The translations under genes were made by a program, and so were the position numbers. The notes under the pieces were generated by a model. The model was not told where the DNA came from. It saw only the letters and a list, made by a program, of their open reading frames with translations, and made no database searches. A stretch of 64,000 nucleotides of DNA from Aeromicrobium stalagmiti (GTDB lineage: Bacteria > Actinomycetota > Actinomycetes > Propionibacteriales > Nocardioidaceae), in contig NZ_JABSTZ010000001.1 of NCBI RefSeq assembly GCF_013283745.1, forward strand, positions 1,444,406 through 1,508,405. The letters are read 5' to 3'. This document shows positions 1-7,670 of the stretch, in pieces; positions within the stretch are counted from its first letter, which is position 1, and each line of letters opens with the position of its first letter.

Positions 1-186
1 TATGCCGAGGGCGACCTCAAGGACCTCACGCACGACATGAACCGCCTGCGCACGTGGATGGACACGGTCCCGCCGCCGCAGCCGCTCGACCCCGGTGCGG
101 AGCAGGGCAAGGAGCTCGACTCCTACCGTGCCTCGCAGGCAGCCGAGGCGGCCGAGGCGGCCCAGCCGGCCGAGGAGGAGTCGTGA
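1..186 (+). CDS. nuoI: NuoI C-terminal end (partial)
   Basis: Only the last 61 codons are in the window; the 5' end lies outside. The tail has a short conserved-looking part ([22 protein letters not shown]) and then an Ala/Glu-rich end. No iron-sulfur cysteines are visible because the two 4Fe-4S motifs of NuoI lie upstream of this tail. The call rests mainly on gene order: in complex I operons nuoI immediately precedes nuoJ. The TGA stop overlaps the GTG start of nuoJ. NuoI carries clusters N6a and N6b in the peripheral arm. Confidence 0.65.
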   Translation, partial: YAEGDLKDLTHDMNRLRTWMDTVPPPQPLDPGAEQGKELDSYRASQAAEAAEAAQPAEEES

Positions 187-683
187 CCCTCACCGAGATC
201 GTGTTCCTCGTCTTCGCGGTCATCGCCGTCGGCTCGGCCCTGCTGTCGATGACGAGCGGCCAGCTCGTCCACGCCGCGCTCTGGCTGGTCGTGACCCTCG
301 GGGCCGTGGCCGGCTGCTTCGTGCTGATGACCGCCGAGTTCGTCGCGTGGGTGCAGGTGCTCGTCTACGTCGGCTCGGTCGTCGTGCTCGTGATCTTCGC
401 CCTGATGCTGACCCGCCAGCCGAGCGGTGCCCGGTCGGCCGAGGTCACGGGCAACCGTTGGGTGGCCGCGGTGCTGGGCGCCGCGGCAGCGATCGGGCTC
501 GGCGCGACCATGGTGGCCGGTTTCGGCGGCGAGCAGATCGAGGGGCGCCGCATCGGCACCGCCGGGTCGATCGGCGACGCCCTCTTCAACGACTGGGTCC
601 TCCCGTTCGAGATCCTCAGCGGCGTGCTGCTCGCCGCGCTGATCGGCGCCATCGTCATCTCGCGATCAGGGTCCGATCGCTGA
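183..683 (+). CDS. nuoJ: NADH-quinone oxidoreductase subunit J
   Basis: Membrane subunit of respiratory complex I (NADH to menaquinone, proton pumping). The 166-residue product has five predicted hydrophobic segments, starting with [20 protein letters not shown]. The family pattern of a Tyr-Val-Gly helix ([18 protein letters not shown]) is present around residues 55-75; this is the helix that forms a pi-bulge in known structures. The GTG start is chosen because it overlaps the nuoI stop (GTGA), the same arrangement as at every other junction of this operon. A longer reading upstream would overlap nuoI in another frame and has no family support. The stop overlaps the nuoK start (TGATG). Confidence 0.93.
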   Translation: MTLTEIVFLVFAVIAVGSALLSMTSGQLVHAALWLVVTLGAVAGCFVLMTAEFVAWVQVLVYVGSVVVLVIFALMLTRQPSGARSAEVTGNRWVAAVLGAAAAIGLGATMVAGFGGEQIEGRRIGTAGSIGDALFNDWVLPFEILSGVLLAALIGAIVISRSGSDR

Positions 684-979
684 TGCCGCTGCTCTATCCG
701 CTGGTGCTGGCGTCCGCCCTCTTCGGCATCGGGCTCTACGGCGTCCTGGCCCGGCGCAACGCCGTCATGATGCTGCTCGGGGTCGAGCTGATGCTCAACG
801 CCGTCAACCTCAACCTGGTCGCGTTCGACGCGTGGTTCGCCGACGTCGTGCACTCGGGGCAGGTGCTCACGCTGTTCACGATCACCCTCGCGGCCGCCGA
901 GATCGGTCTCGGGCTGGCGATCATCCTGGCGCTGTTCCGTGCGCTGCGGACGGTCGACGTCGACGAGGTGGGCCGATGA
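683..979 (+). CDS. nuoK: NADH-quinone oxidoreductase subunit K
   Basis: Product of 98 residues, the usual size of NuoK, with three transmembrane helices. The conserved core [16 protein letters not shown] contains the glutamate in helix 2 that is essential for proton translocation. A second conserved acidic residue lies in the third helix ([17 protein letters not shown]). It sits in the membrane arm between NuoJ and NuoL. The ATG overlaps the nuoJ stop, and the TGA overlaps the nuoL start (ATGA), so translation is probably coupled. Confidence 0.96.
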   Translation: MPLLYPLVLASALFGIGLYGVLARRNAVMMLLGVELMLNAVNLNLVAFDAWFADVVHSGQVLTLFTITLAAAEIGLGLAIILALFRALRTVDVDEVGR

Positions 980-2697
980 GCCGCCGCTGGATCTATGTCG
1001 CCCTGACGGCGGCGCTCGCGACAGCCGCGTCGATCTGGGCGGTCCCGCGCCTGGACGAGCCGGGATGGTTCGCGTACGTCGGTCAGGGCGGCGCGGGGGA
1101 CGGCCCGCCGCTGCCGTCCCTGTCGCCCGACCTGTTCCTCTATCCGGTCAGCGCCCAGGTCGTGCTGCTCGCGGTCGGCGTCGGCCTGCTGGTGCAGATC
1201 TACTCGACCGCCTATCTGGGTCACCACCCGCGCTACCGGTCCTACGCCCTGATCATCATTCTGTTCCTCGTCGGCATGATCGCCGTCGTCGGCACGACCA
1301 ACCTCTGGGTGCTGCTCGTGGGCTGGGAGGTCATGGGGCTGTGCTCCTACCTGCTGATCGGCCACGAGTGGCAGACGGCTGAGGCGCGCGCCGGCGCCGC
1401 GAAGGCGTTCCTCGTCACCCGCGTCGCCGACCTGGGCCTCCTGCTCGCGATCCTGGTGATCGGCGAGACCTACGGGACGTACGACATCGTGGGCGCGCAG
1501 ATCGCCTCGTCGCAGGACGGTGTGGCGAGCTCGACGGCGATCGGTCTGCTCGTCCTCGTGGCTGTCGTCGGCAAGTCGGCGCAGTTCCCGCTGCAGACCT
1601 GGCTGCCCGACGCGATGCCCGGTCCGACGCCCATCACGGCGCTGATCCACGCCGCGACGATGGTCGCTGCCGGGGTCTATCTGGCCGCCCGCCTCTTCCC
1701 GTTCTACGCCGACTCGACCGTCGTGCTCACCGCCATGGCGGTCGTCGCCGGCATCACGATGCTGATGGGCGCGCTGTTCGCGCTGGTGCAGACCGACCTC
1801 AAGCGAGCACTGGCCTGGTCGACCGTCAGCCAGCTGGCGTTCATGTTCGCCGCGATCGCAGCCGGCGACCCCGAGGCGGGCACCGACCACCTGATCTCGC
1901 ACGGCGTGTTCAAGGCCCTGCTGTTCCTGGGCTGCGGCTGCCTCATGCATGCCGTCGGCTCGAGCGCTCTCGCGGCGATGGGCGGTCTTCGCCGGTCGAT
2001 GCCGGCGACGTTCTGGACCATGTCGATCGGGTTCGCGGCGCTCGCCGGCGTCATCCCCACGGTGGGCTTCTTCACCAAGGACTCCGTGCTCCATGCCATC
2101 GAGCAGTCCGCCGGCGAGGACGGTGGTCTCGCGACCGGCACGACGTACGTCCTGCTGGGCGTGGCCCTCGTGACGTCGTTCGTCACGGCGGCCTATGCGA
2201 CCCGGCTGTGGCTGCGGGCGTTCTTCGGCCCGGTGCCGGACGGACGCCAGGAGCACCACGGGCACGAGGCGCCGCGCGCCATGATCGGCCCGCTGGTCGT
2301 GCTGGCCGTGGCGACGTTCGCCCTGTCGATCGGGCAGCCGTTCCACCTCGGCATCGGGGTCGTCGGCACCGTGATCGCCGCGGGCGGCATCGCCGTCGTG
2401 GTGTGGTCGTGGCGGGGCGGCTCGACCTTGGAGTGGACGACGCGGCCCCTCACGGCCGAGCTCGGCCTCGATCGTCCCTTCACCTCGTGGGCGCCGGCGT
2501 TCGCGCGAGGGGTGTCGCGCACCGTGGTCGACCTCGATCGTGACGGGGTCGACGTCTATCCGCGCGCCGGCGCAGGGGTCGCCGGACTCACGTCGCGCGC
2601 GCTCGAGCTCGTGCAGACACGCAACGTGCAGCGCTATGCGACCGTCATCGCGGTCGGCGTCCTCGTGCTCGTCGTGGCGGCGGTGATCTGGACGTGA
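976..2697 (+). CDS. nuoL: NADH-quinone oxidoreductase subunit L (short N-terminus)
   Basis: Antiporter-like proton-pumping subunit at the distal end of complex I. The product has 573 residues, against roughly 600-650 in most homologues. The conserved block begins at about residue 65 ([20 protein letters not shown]) and includes [17 protein letters not shown] with the key glutamate, the lysine helix near [17 protein letters not shown], and the [12 protein letters not shown] and [17 protein letters not shown] segments. The C-terminal lateral helix and last transmembrane segment are present. Only one hydrophobic helix precedes the conserved block, so the extreme N-terminus looks shortened. The ATG overlaps the nuoK stop and the TGA overlaps the nuoM GTG. 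Confidence 0.95.
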   Translation: MSRRWIYVALTAALATAASIWAVPRLDEPGWFAYVGQGGAGDGPPLPSLSPDLFLYPVSAQVVLLAVGVGLLVQIYSTAYLGHHPRYRSYALIIILFLVGMIAVVGTTNLWVLLVGWEVMGLCSYLLIGHEWQTAEARAGAAKAFLVTRVADLGLLLAILVIGETYGTYDIVGAQIASSQDGVASSTAIGLLVLVAVVGKSAQFPLQTWLPDAMPGPTPITALIHAATMVAAGVYLAARLFPFYADSTVVLTAMAVVAGITMLMGALFALVQTDLKRALAWSTVSQLAFMFAAIAAGDPEAGTDHLISHGVFKALLFLGCGCLMHAVGSSALAAMGGLRRSMPATFWTMSIGFAALAGVIPTVGFFTKDSVLHAIEQSAGEDGGLATGTTYVLLGVALVTSFVTAAYATRLWLRAFFGPVPDGRQEHHGHEAPRAMIGPLVVLAVATFALSIGQPFHLGIGVVGTVIAAGGIAVVVWSWRGGSTLEWTTRPLTAELGLDRPFTSWAPAFARGVSRTVVDLDRDGVDVYPRAGAGVAGLTSRALELVQTRNVQRYATVIAVGVLVLVVAAVIWT

Positions 2698-4121
2698 TCG
2701 TCACCGCTCTCGCCGTCCCCTTCGTCATCGGCCTGCTCCTGATGGTCGGACGGGCCAGGGTCTCCGGACCCGTCGCCGCAGCGATCGGTGCTGCCGCGAT
2801 GACGGTGTCGCTGCTGCTCTACGCCCTCGTCTGGGAGGGCCGCGACGTCGTCTCGGGCGAGGTCGACACCTCGTGGATCGAGCCCCTCGGCGCTCGCCTG
2901 CACCTCGGCGTCACCGCCGTGTCGTGGCCGTTCCTGCTCATGACGGCCTTCATCGGCGTGCTGTGCTGCCTGTGGCTCGTCGCCCGCGACACCGCGCCGG
3001 CGCTGGTCGGGCTCGTGCTCGTCATCAGCGCGTCGTCGCTCGGCGTCTTCAGCTCGCTCGACCTGCTGCTGTTCTTCGTCTTCTTCGAGCTCGCGCTGAT
3101 CCCGATGTGGTTCGTCATCGCCTGGTTCGGCACGGGAGACGGCACCCGCCGCGCGGCGACGCGGTTCCTGCTGTTCACGGTCGCCGGGTCGGCGCTGGTG
3201 CTGGTCGGCATCGTCGTCATCGGGCTCGACGGCGGGCTGCAGGTCGACGAGACGGTGACCGGGTCGCTCGCGGCCGCCGTGCTGGTCTGCCTCGGTTTCG
3301 CGGTCAAGACGCCGATCGTCCCGCTCCACACCTGGCTGCCCGACGCCCACAGCACGGCGCCGACGGTCGGCTCGGTGCTGCTGGCTGCGGTGTTCCTCAA
3401 GCTCGGCACCTACGGACTGATCCTGTTCGCCCCGCTCATGGACCGCTTCGCAGACGTCGCGCCCTACCTCGCGATCGCCGGGGTCGTCGGCATCGTCTGG
3501 TCGGGCTTTGCCTGCTACGGCCAGGACGACCTCAAGCGGCTCGTCGCCTACTCCAGCATCGGGCACATGGGATTCGTCGTCCTGGCCATCTCGACCCGCT
3601 CGGACGTCGGCCTCGCCGCCGCGGTCTTCGGCTCCGTCGCGCACGGCCTGATCACGGGGCTGCTGTTCTTCACCGCCGGGTCGCTCAAGGACCGTTTCGG
3701 CACCGCGTCGATGGCCGCCATCGGTCGCGGGCTGTACGGCCGCACCCCGTGGCTGGCGGTGACGTTCGTGCTCGCCGCTGTCGCGAGCCTGGGCCTGCCG
3801 GGGCTCGCAGGGTTCTGGGGAGAGCTTCTGTCGCTTCGCGCGGCGTACGAGATCGGTGACGTGCTGACCAAGCCCGTCGCCTGGACTGCCCTGGCGCTCG
3901 CCCTGGTCGGTGTGGCGCTGACGACGGCCTACTTCGTGCGTGCGATCCGGCTCGTCGCACAGGGCGAGCCGGTCGAGCAGGACGCCGACCGCGACCTCGA
4001 CCGGCGTGAGGCCGTCGTGCTCGGGGCACTCGTGGTTGCCGTGCTGGTGCTGGGCCTGTGGCCGGCGCCGATCCTCGACCTCTTCGAGCCGTTCACCGTC
4101 GTCGCCGGAGTCGCCCGATGA
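2694..4121 (+). CDS. nuoM: NADH-quinone oxidoreductase subunit M
   Basis: Second antiporter-like subunit of the complex I membrane arm; 475 residues, near the family norm. Visible signatures are the glutamate helix LLFFVFFELALIPMWFVI (about residues 122-139), the lysine helix FAVKTPIVPLHTWLPDAH (about 201-218), a conserved DDLKRLVAYSSIGHMGFV (about 277-294) and about 14 hydrophobic segments. The GTG start overlaps the nuoL stop (GTGA). Its own stop overlaps the nuoN ATG. An upstream start is not possible without running deep into nuoL. Confidence 0.96.
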   Translation: MIVTALAVPFVIGLLLMVGRARVSGPVAAAIGAAAMTVSLLLYALVWEGRDVVSGEVDTSWIEPLGARLHLGVTAVSWPFLLMTAFIGVLCCLWLVARDTAPALVGLVLVISASSLGVFSSLDLLLFFVFFELALIPMWFVIAWFGTGDGTRRAATRFLLFTVAGSALVLVGIVVIGLDGGLQVDETVTGSLAAAVLVCLGFAVKTPIVPLHTWLPDAHSTAPTVGSVLLAAVFLKLGTYGLILFAPLMDRFADVAPYLAIAGVVGIVWSGFACYGQDDLKRLVAYSSIGHMGFVVLAISTRSDVGLAAAVFGSVAHGLITGLLFFTAGSLKDRFGTASMAAIGRGLYGRTPWLAVTFVLAAVASLGLPGLAGFWGELLSLRAAYEIGDVLTKPVAWTALALALVGVALTTAYFVRAIRLVAQGEPVEQDADRDLDRREAVVLGALVVAVLVLGLWPAPILDLFEPFTVVAGVAR

Positions 4122-5521
4122 ACATCCCCATCGACTGGAGCCTCGTCGCCCCCGCCGTGATCGTCATGGTCGGCGCGCTCGTCGCGCTGCTCGTCGACGC
4201 GTTCTACCCGCGGCGGACCTGGCTCGGATCGGGTCTTCCGTCGACCGGCGCGCTGGTCGTGGCCGGCGTCCTGGCGCACGTCCACCGCGACGACATCGGC
4301 CGCCTCTCGTTCGCTCTCGTGGCGATCATCCTCGTCGGCAGCCTGTTCGTCGTCGTCGCGTCCAACATCATGAACTTCGAGACCGCGATGCCGCCGGGGG
4401 AGTTCCACTTCCTGCTGATGAGCGCTGCCGCCGGCGCCGTGCTCATGGTCGTCGCGCGCGACCTGGTGACCCTCGTGATCTCGCTCGAGCTGCTCTCGCT
4501 GCCGTCGATCGCGCTCGTGGGGCTGCGGCAGGGCGACAAGGTGGCCATCCGCTCGGCGTGGACGTTCTTCCTCGCCTCCGTCGTGTCGACGGCGATCACG
4601 TTGATGGGCATCTCGCTCCTCTACGGCGTCACCGGCTCGCTCGACTACGTCGAGATCCGCGAGGCGCTGGCCAGTCCCGAGGTACCGCAGAGCGTCGTCG
4701 CGGTGGCCGTCGTCCTGACCCTGGTCGGGCTGCTGTTCAAGCTGGGTGCGGTGCCGTTCCACGTGTGGATCCCCGACACGTACGTCGGCACGTCCGTCAT
4801 GGTCGCCGGCTTCCTGTCGGCGGTCTCCAAGGCGGCAGCGCTGGGCGCGCTGCTGATCCTCGTCAACGTGGCGTTCCCCTACGCGTACGGCACCTGGCAG
4901 CCGCTCCTCGCGGTCGTCGCGGCCGTGACCATGACGATCGGCAACATCGGCGCCCTGCGCCAGAGCGACGCGATCGGGCTGCTGGCGTGGTCGTCGATCG
5001 CCCAGGCGGGGTTCCTGATCGCACCGTCGGTCGCGCTGCTGACGACGGAGGGGCTGACCGCGCCGGTGCAGTACCTCGCGGTCTACGCCCTGGCCAACCT
5101 GGTCGCGTTCGCCGCGCTCTCGGTCGTCCTCCGTCTGCGCGGCAGCACCCGGATCGACGAGCTCAAGGGCATGGTCCGCACCGACCCGTGGATGGGTATC
5201 CCGCTGGTCTTCGCAGCCCTGACTCTCGCCGGCTTCCCGCCGGCGGTGATCGGTCTGGTGACCAAGTACGTCGTGATCCGGCCGGTCGTCGACTCCGACC
5301 ACGTGTGGCTCGCGGTCGTCATGGGCGTCAACGTGATGCTGGGGCTGGCCTACTACCTGCGGCTCGTCGTCACGCTCTGCGACCAGCCCGACGGTGAGCC
5401 CTACGTCAGCCCGTCACCGCCGGTGTCGGTGCGCATCGCCAAGACGACCGTCCTGCTGGGGACTGCCGGCCTGATCGCGCTGAGCGCGTGGCCCGACCTG
5501 CTGCTGCGGCACCTGCCCTGA
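4118..5521 (+). CDS. nuoN: NADH-quinone oxidoreductase subunit N
   Basis: Third antiporter-like subunit, last gene of the operon; 467 residues with about 14 transmembrane segments. Family landmarks are LVTLVISLELLSLPSIALVG (glutamate helix), LLFKLGAVPFHVWIPDTYVG (lysine helix and discontinuous helix), and SDAIGLLAWSSIAQAGFL. The ATG is fixed by the 4-base overlap with the nuoM stop. Transcription of nuo runs toward yajQ on the opposite strand; the 105-base gap holds a long inverted repeat that may act as terminator. Confidence 0.96.
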   Translation: MNIPIDWSLVAPAVIVMVGALVALLVDAFYPRRTWLGSGLPSTGALVVAGVLAHVHRDDIGRLSFALVAIILVGSLFVVVASNIMNFETAMPPGEFHFLLMSAAAGAVLMVVARDLVTLVISLELLSLPSIALVGLRQGDKVAIRSAWTFFLASVVSTAITLMGISLLYGVTGSLDYVEIREALASPEVPQSVVAVAVVLTLVGLLFKLGAVPFHVWIPDTYVGTSVMVAGFLSAVSKAAALGALLILVNVAFPYAYGTWQPLLAVVAAVTMTIGNIGALRQSDAIGLLAWSSIAQAGFLIAPSVALLTTEGLTAPVQYLAVYALANLVAFAALSVVLRLRGSTRIDELKGMVRTDPWMGIPLVFAALTLAGFPPAVIGLVTKYVVIRPVVDSDHVWLAVVMGVNVMLGLAYYLRLVVTLCDQPDGEPYVSPSPPVSVRIAKTTVLLGTAGLIALSAWPDLLLRHLP

Positions 5522-5556
5522 CCCTCGCCGTGGGGCAGCCAGCCGCGCGGCGAGCT

Positions 5557-5621
5557 CCACGATGTCGGCACTGATGGGTGACCCAGGACCGTGAGACCGC
5601 ACAAAAGTGCCGAGATCGTGG
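5557..5621. repeat. Long imperfect inverted repeat between nuoN and yajQ
   Basis: Arms at 5557-5572 and 5606-5621 (CCACGATGTCGGCACT and AGTGCCGAGATCGTGG) pair at 15 of 16 positions across a 33-base spacer. It lies between two convergent genes, so it could end transcription from both sides. No T-run follows either arm. The sequence and layout also resemble a dispersed repetitive extragenic element, which cannot be tested from one window. Confidence 0.6.
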
Positions 5622-5626
5622 ACGGC

Positions 5627-6118
5627 TCAGCGGTAGTTGGTGAACTGCACCGCGAAGTCGAGGTCGGCACCCTTGAGAAGCGCGATGACCTCCTGCAGGT
5701 CGTCGCGCTTCTTGCTCGTGACGCGCAGCTCGTCGCCCTGGATCTGGACCTTGACGCCCTTGGGACCCTCGTCGCGGATCAGCTTGGAGACCTTCTTGGC
5801 CTGCTCCTGGCTGATGCCCTCGCCGAAGCTGCAGTTGATCTTGGTGTCCTTGCCCGACTGGCGGGGCTCGCCGTCCTCGAGGGCCTTGAGCGAGATGCCG
5901 CGCTTGATGAGCTTGTCCTTGAAGACGTCGAGCACCGCGAGGGCCCGCTCGTCGGCGTTGGCGGTGATCTCGATGCCCCACTCGCCGCTCCACTTGATCT
6001 CGGCGCCGGTGTTCTTGAAGTCGTACCGGGTCTGGATCTCCTTGACCGCCTGGTTGAGCGCGTTGTCGGCCTCCTGACGATCGATCTTGCTGACGATGTC
6101 GAAGGATGAGTCGGCCAT
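5627..6118 (-). CDS. yajQ: YajQ family nucleotide-binding protein
   Basis: Product of 163 residues, the exact size of the YajQ family (two RNP-like domains; some members bind cyclic di-GMP). The family opening [19 protein letters not shown] and the segment [14 protein letters not shown] are clear, as is the C-terminal [11 protein letters not shown]...[10 protein letters not shown]. The ATG is preferred over an upstream in-frame ATG because AGGAG lies at good spacing before it and family members begin with M-A-D-S-S-F-D. Transcribed toward nuoN. Given three GGDEF/EAL proteins in this window, binding of c-di-GMP is possible but not shown. Confidence 0.93.
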   Translation of the reverse strand: MADSSFDIVSKIDRQEADNALNQAVKEIQTRYDFKNTGAEIKWSGEWGIEITANADERALAVLDVFKDKLIKRGISLKALEDGEPRQSGKDTKINCSFGEGISQEQAKKVSKLIRDEGPKGVKVQIQGDELRVTSKKRDDLQEVIALLKGADLDFAVQFTNYR

Positions 6119-6208
6119 GGGGGTGCTCCTGGTGCGTTGCGGGGGACTGATTTCTCTCAGACTAATCGGCTGCGATAGTCTTGCTTGTCGTTGCCCCGGC
6201 AACACCCC

Positions 6209-6290
6209 GGCAGGTTGCCCGAGTGGCCAAAGGGATCTGACTGTAAATCAGACGGCTCAGCCTACGCAGGTTCGAACCCTGCACCTGCCA
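6209..6290 (+). tRNA. tRNA-Tyr (GTA)
   Basis: An 82-base cloverleaf. Acceptor arms GGCAGGT and ACCTGCC pair fully with A as discriminator. The anticodon stem TCTGA/TCAGA encloses loop CTGTAAA with anticodon GTA at 6243-6245. A long variable arm (class II, as expected for bacterial tRNA-Tyr) precedes the T-arm GCAGGTTCGAACCCTGC. CCA is not encoded. Confidence 0.95.
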
Positions 6291-6301
6291 CGGGAATCGT
6301 G

Positions 6302-6341
6302 AAGGGCCTCTGACCCACCCAGACGTGGGTCAGAGGCCCTT
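6302..6341. terminator. Strong hairpin after tRNA-Tyr
   Basis: A perfect 17-bp stem (6302-6318 with 6325-6341, AAGGGCCTCTGACCCAC) with a 6-base loop. It follows tRNA-Tyr and also lies downstream of the minus-strand secreted-protein gene, so it probably works in both directions. Confidence 0.9.
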
Positions 6342-6382
6342 CTGCGGTCGCGGTCGCCCGGCGACCGTCTCCGTGAGCGGTG

Positions 6383-6760
6383 CTACGAGCAGCGCGGGGG
6401 CAGGACGCTTCCGGTCGTGTAGACGGCGTCGTAGCGGGCCCAGCCGGCGGCACCCGTGCTCGTGTTGCGGGCGTAGACCCACTCGAGGCCGTTGTCGTTC
6501 ACGCGGCTGCAGTGCACGTCGATCCCCTGGCCCTGGTAGCCCCGCCCGACGACCGTGCAGTCGGTGTAGCCGGCGGTGCGGATCGCGGTGCCGTCGCCCC
6601 AGCTGAAGGTGCCGGTGCTGATCTTGTCGGGGTGGACGTCCCACTTCGCCTGGGTGCAGTGGGTCGCGGCCGTCGCCGAGCCTGCCGTCATCGGCGAGAT
6701 GGCGGTCAACGCTCCGGCGGCCATCGCAGCCGCGCCGACCAGTCGTGTCATTCGCTTCAT
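6383..6760 (-). CDS. Small secreted protein of unknown function
   Basis: Product of 125 residues. It starts with a typical Sec signal peptide: basic MKRMTR, a hydrophobic Ala-rich core, and a likely cleavage site after SATAA-T (about residue 32). The mature part of about 93 residues has four cysteines (HCTQ, DCTV, HCSR and the penultimate RCS), suggesting two disulfides, and many Trp, Tyr and Gly residues with a GTFSWGDGTAIRTAGYTDC core. I do not recognise a named family; such compact Cys-rich secreted proteins are common in actinobacteria. An AAGGGGG ribosome-binding site precedes the ATG. It appears monocistronic, with the hairpin at 6302-6341 downstream. Confidence 0.75.
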   Translation of the reverse strand: MKRMTRLVGAAAMAAGALTAISPMTAGSATAATHCTQAKWDVHPDKISTGTFSWGDGTAIRTAGYTDCTVVGRGYQGQGIDVHCSRVNDNGLEWVYARNTSTGAAGWARYDAVYTTGSVLPPRCS

Positions 6761-6992
6761 TGTTTCCCCCTTGATGATCGGGACATCCCACCCGTGAGAG
6801 GCCCCTGAGCCCTCGCGCCGCTGGTCGGTGTGAGGTGACTCACGGACGACCGTAGAGGCCGACCCGGGGTCCGTCGACACGCGAGTTCGAGCGGAGAAGC
6901 ATCAAGCCCGGAAGCACAGGACGGTGCTGCCGAGTGTTCATTCGTGTGTCCGGGACGGTTCACCTGCCGCGATCGGGACGGACGGTGCAGGG

Positions 6993-7670
6993 TCAGCTCC
7001 TGCGGTGCCAGGTCCAGTCGGTCGGCAGGGCGATCCCGTCGAGCCCGATGCCCTGGTAGATCAGTCGGTAGGCGTCGGGGTTGTCGATGCGCTGGCGCTC
7101 GAACATGCGGTGCAGGTTGGCCCACAGGGGAGTGCTGCTGGGCGATCCCAGGTACTCGCCGGTCTTGGTGCCGGGCAGCGCCTGGGTCTGCATCTGCAGA
7201 CCGGTCAGCAGCTGGCGGGCGTGGGAGTCCATGATCATCACGATGTAGTCGATGTCGTTGGCGACCGCCGCGGTGACGATGCCGTGATACAGCGCCCCGG
7301 CGCACAGGCCCCCGCGTCCTGCTCCCTTGCGGACGGCGATCGTCGCGACGTCCCACGTGCGCTCCGGGTCGACGCCGGCCGACCGTGCCGAGCGCAGGCC
7401 GTCGACGCGCCACGGCGGACGGCTGACGTCGTTGAGGGTCTTGAGGCCGGCCGGACCCGGGGCGATGAACCGCGCCGTCGCGATCGCGCTGCCGTCGTCC
7501 TCGAGCACGGTCATGAACCCGGTCGACTCCTCGTAGGGGCCGTACTCGACGTCGAACTCCTCGGGGGTGTTGCCATAGGTCTCCCAGAAGACCTGTGCCT
7601 CGCACCGCTGGGCGGCCGCCAGCTCGTCGCCGACGGGATCGAACACGAACCTCAGGGGTGCGGCGGTCAT
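6993..7670 (-). CDS. LuxI/GNAT-fold N-acyltransferase-like protein
   Basis: Product of 225 residues. The N-terminal half follows the acyl-homoserine-lactone-synthase/FeeM pattern: AQVFWETYGNTPEEFDVEY (aromatic and acidic residues before the beta-bulge), then ATARFIAP resembling the conserved R-x-x-P of LuxI proteins. The second half has TWDVATIAVRKGAG, an Ala-rich helix and DYIVMIMDSHARQLLTGL, matching the GNAT core in which the acyl donor binds. This suggests transfer of an acyl chain from acyl-CoA or acyl-ACP to an amine. The ATG overlaps the stop of the GGDEF-EAL gene (ATGA), so it is the third gene of an operon with a PLP decarboxylase. The substrate is not deducible. A general GNAT acetyltransferase is the alternative reading. 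Confidence 0.7.
   Translation of the reverse strand: MTAAPLRFVFDPVGDELAAAQRCEAQVFWETYGNTPEEFDVEYGPYEESTGFMTVLEDDGSAIATARFIAPGPAGLKTLNDVSRPPWRVDGLRSARSAGVDPERTWDVATIAVRKGAGRGGLCAGALYHGIVTAAVANDIDYIVMIMDSHARQLLTGLQMQTQALPGTKTGEYLGSPSSTPLWANLHRMFERQRIDNPDAYRLIYQGIGLDGIALPTDWTWHRRS

Noticed and set aside
736-2346. A 536-codon open frame on the minus strand opposite nuoK and nuoL
   Set aside because: It is Arg/His/Asp/Gln-rich with no hydrophobic or family pattern, and mirrors a clear complex I gene. Such frames are common opposite genes in high-GC DNA.
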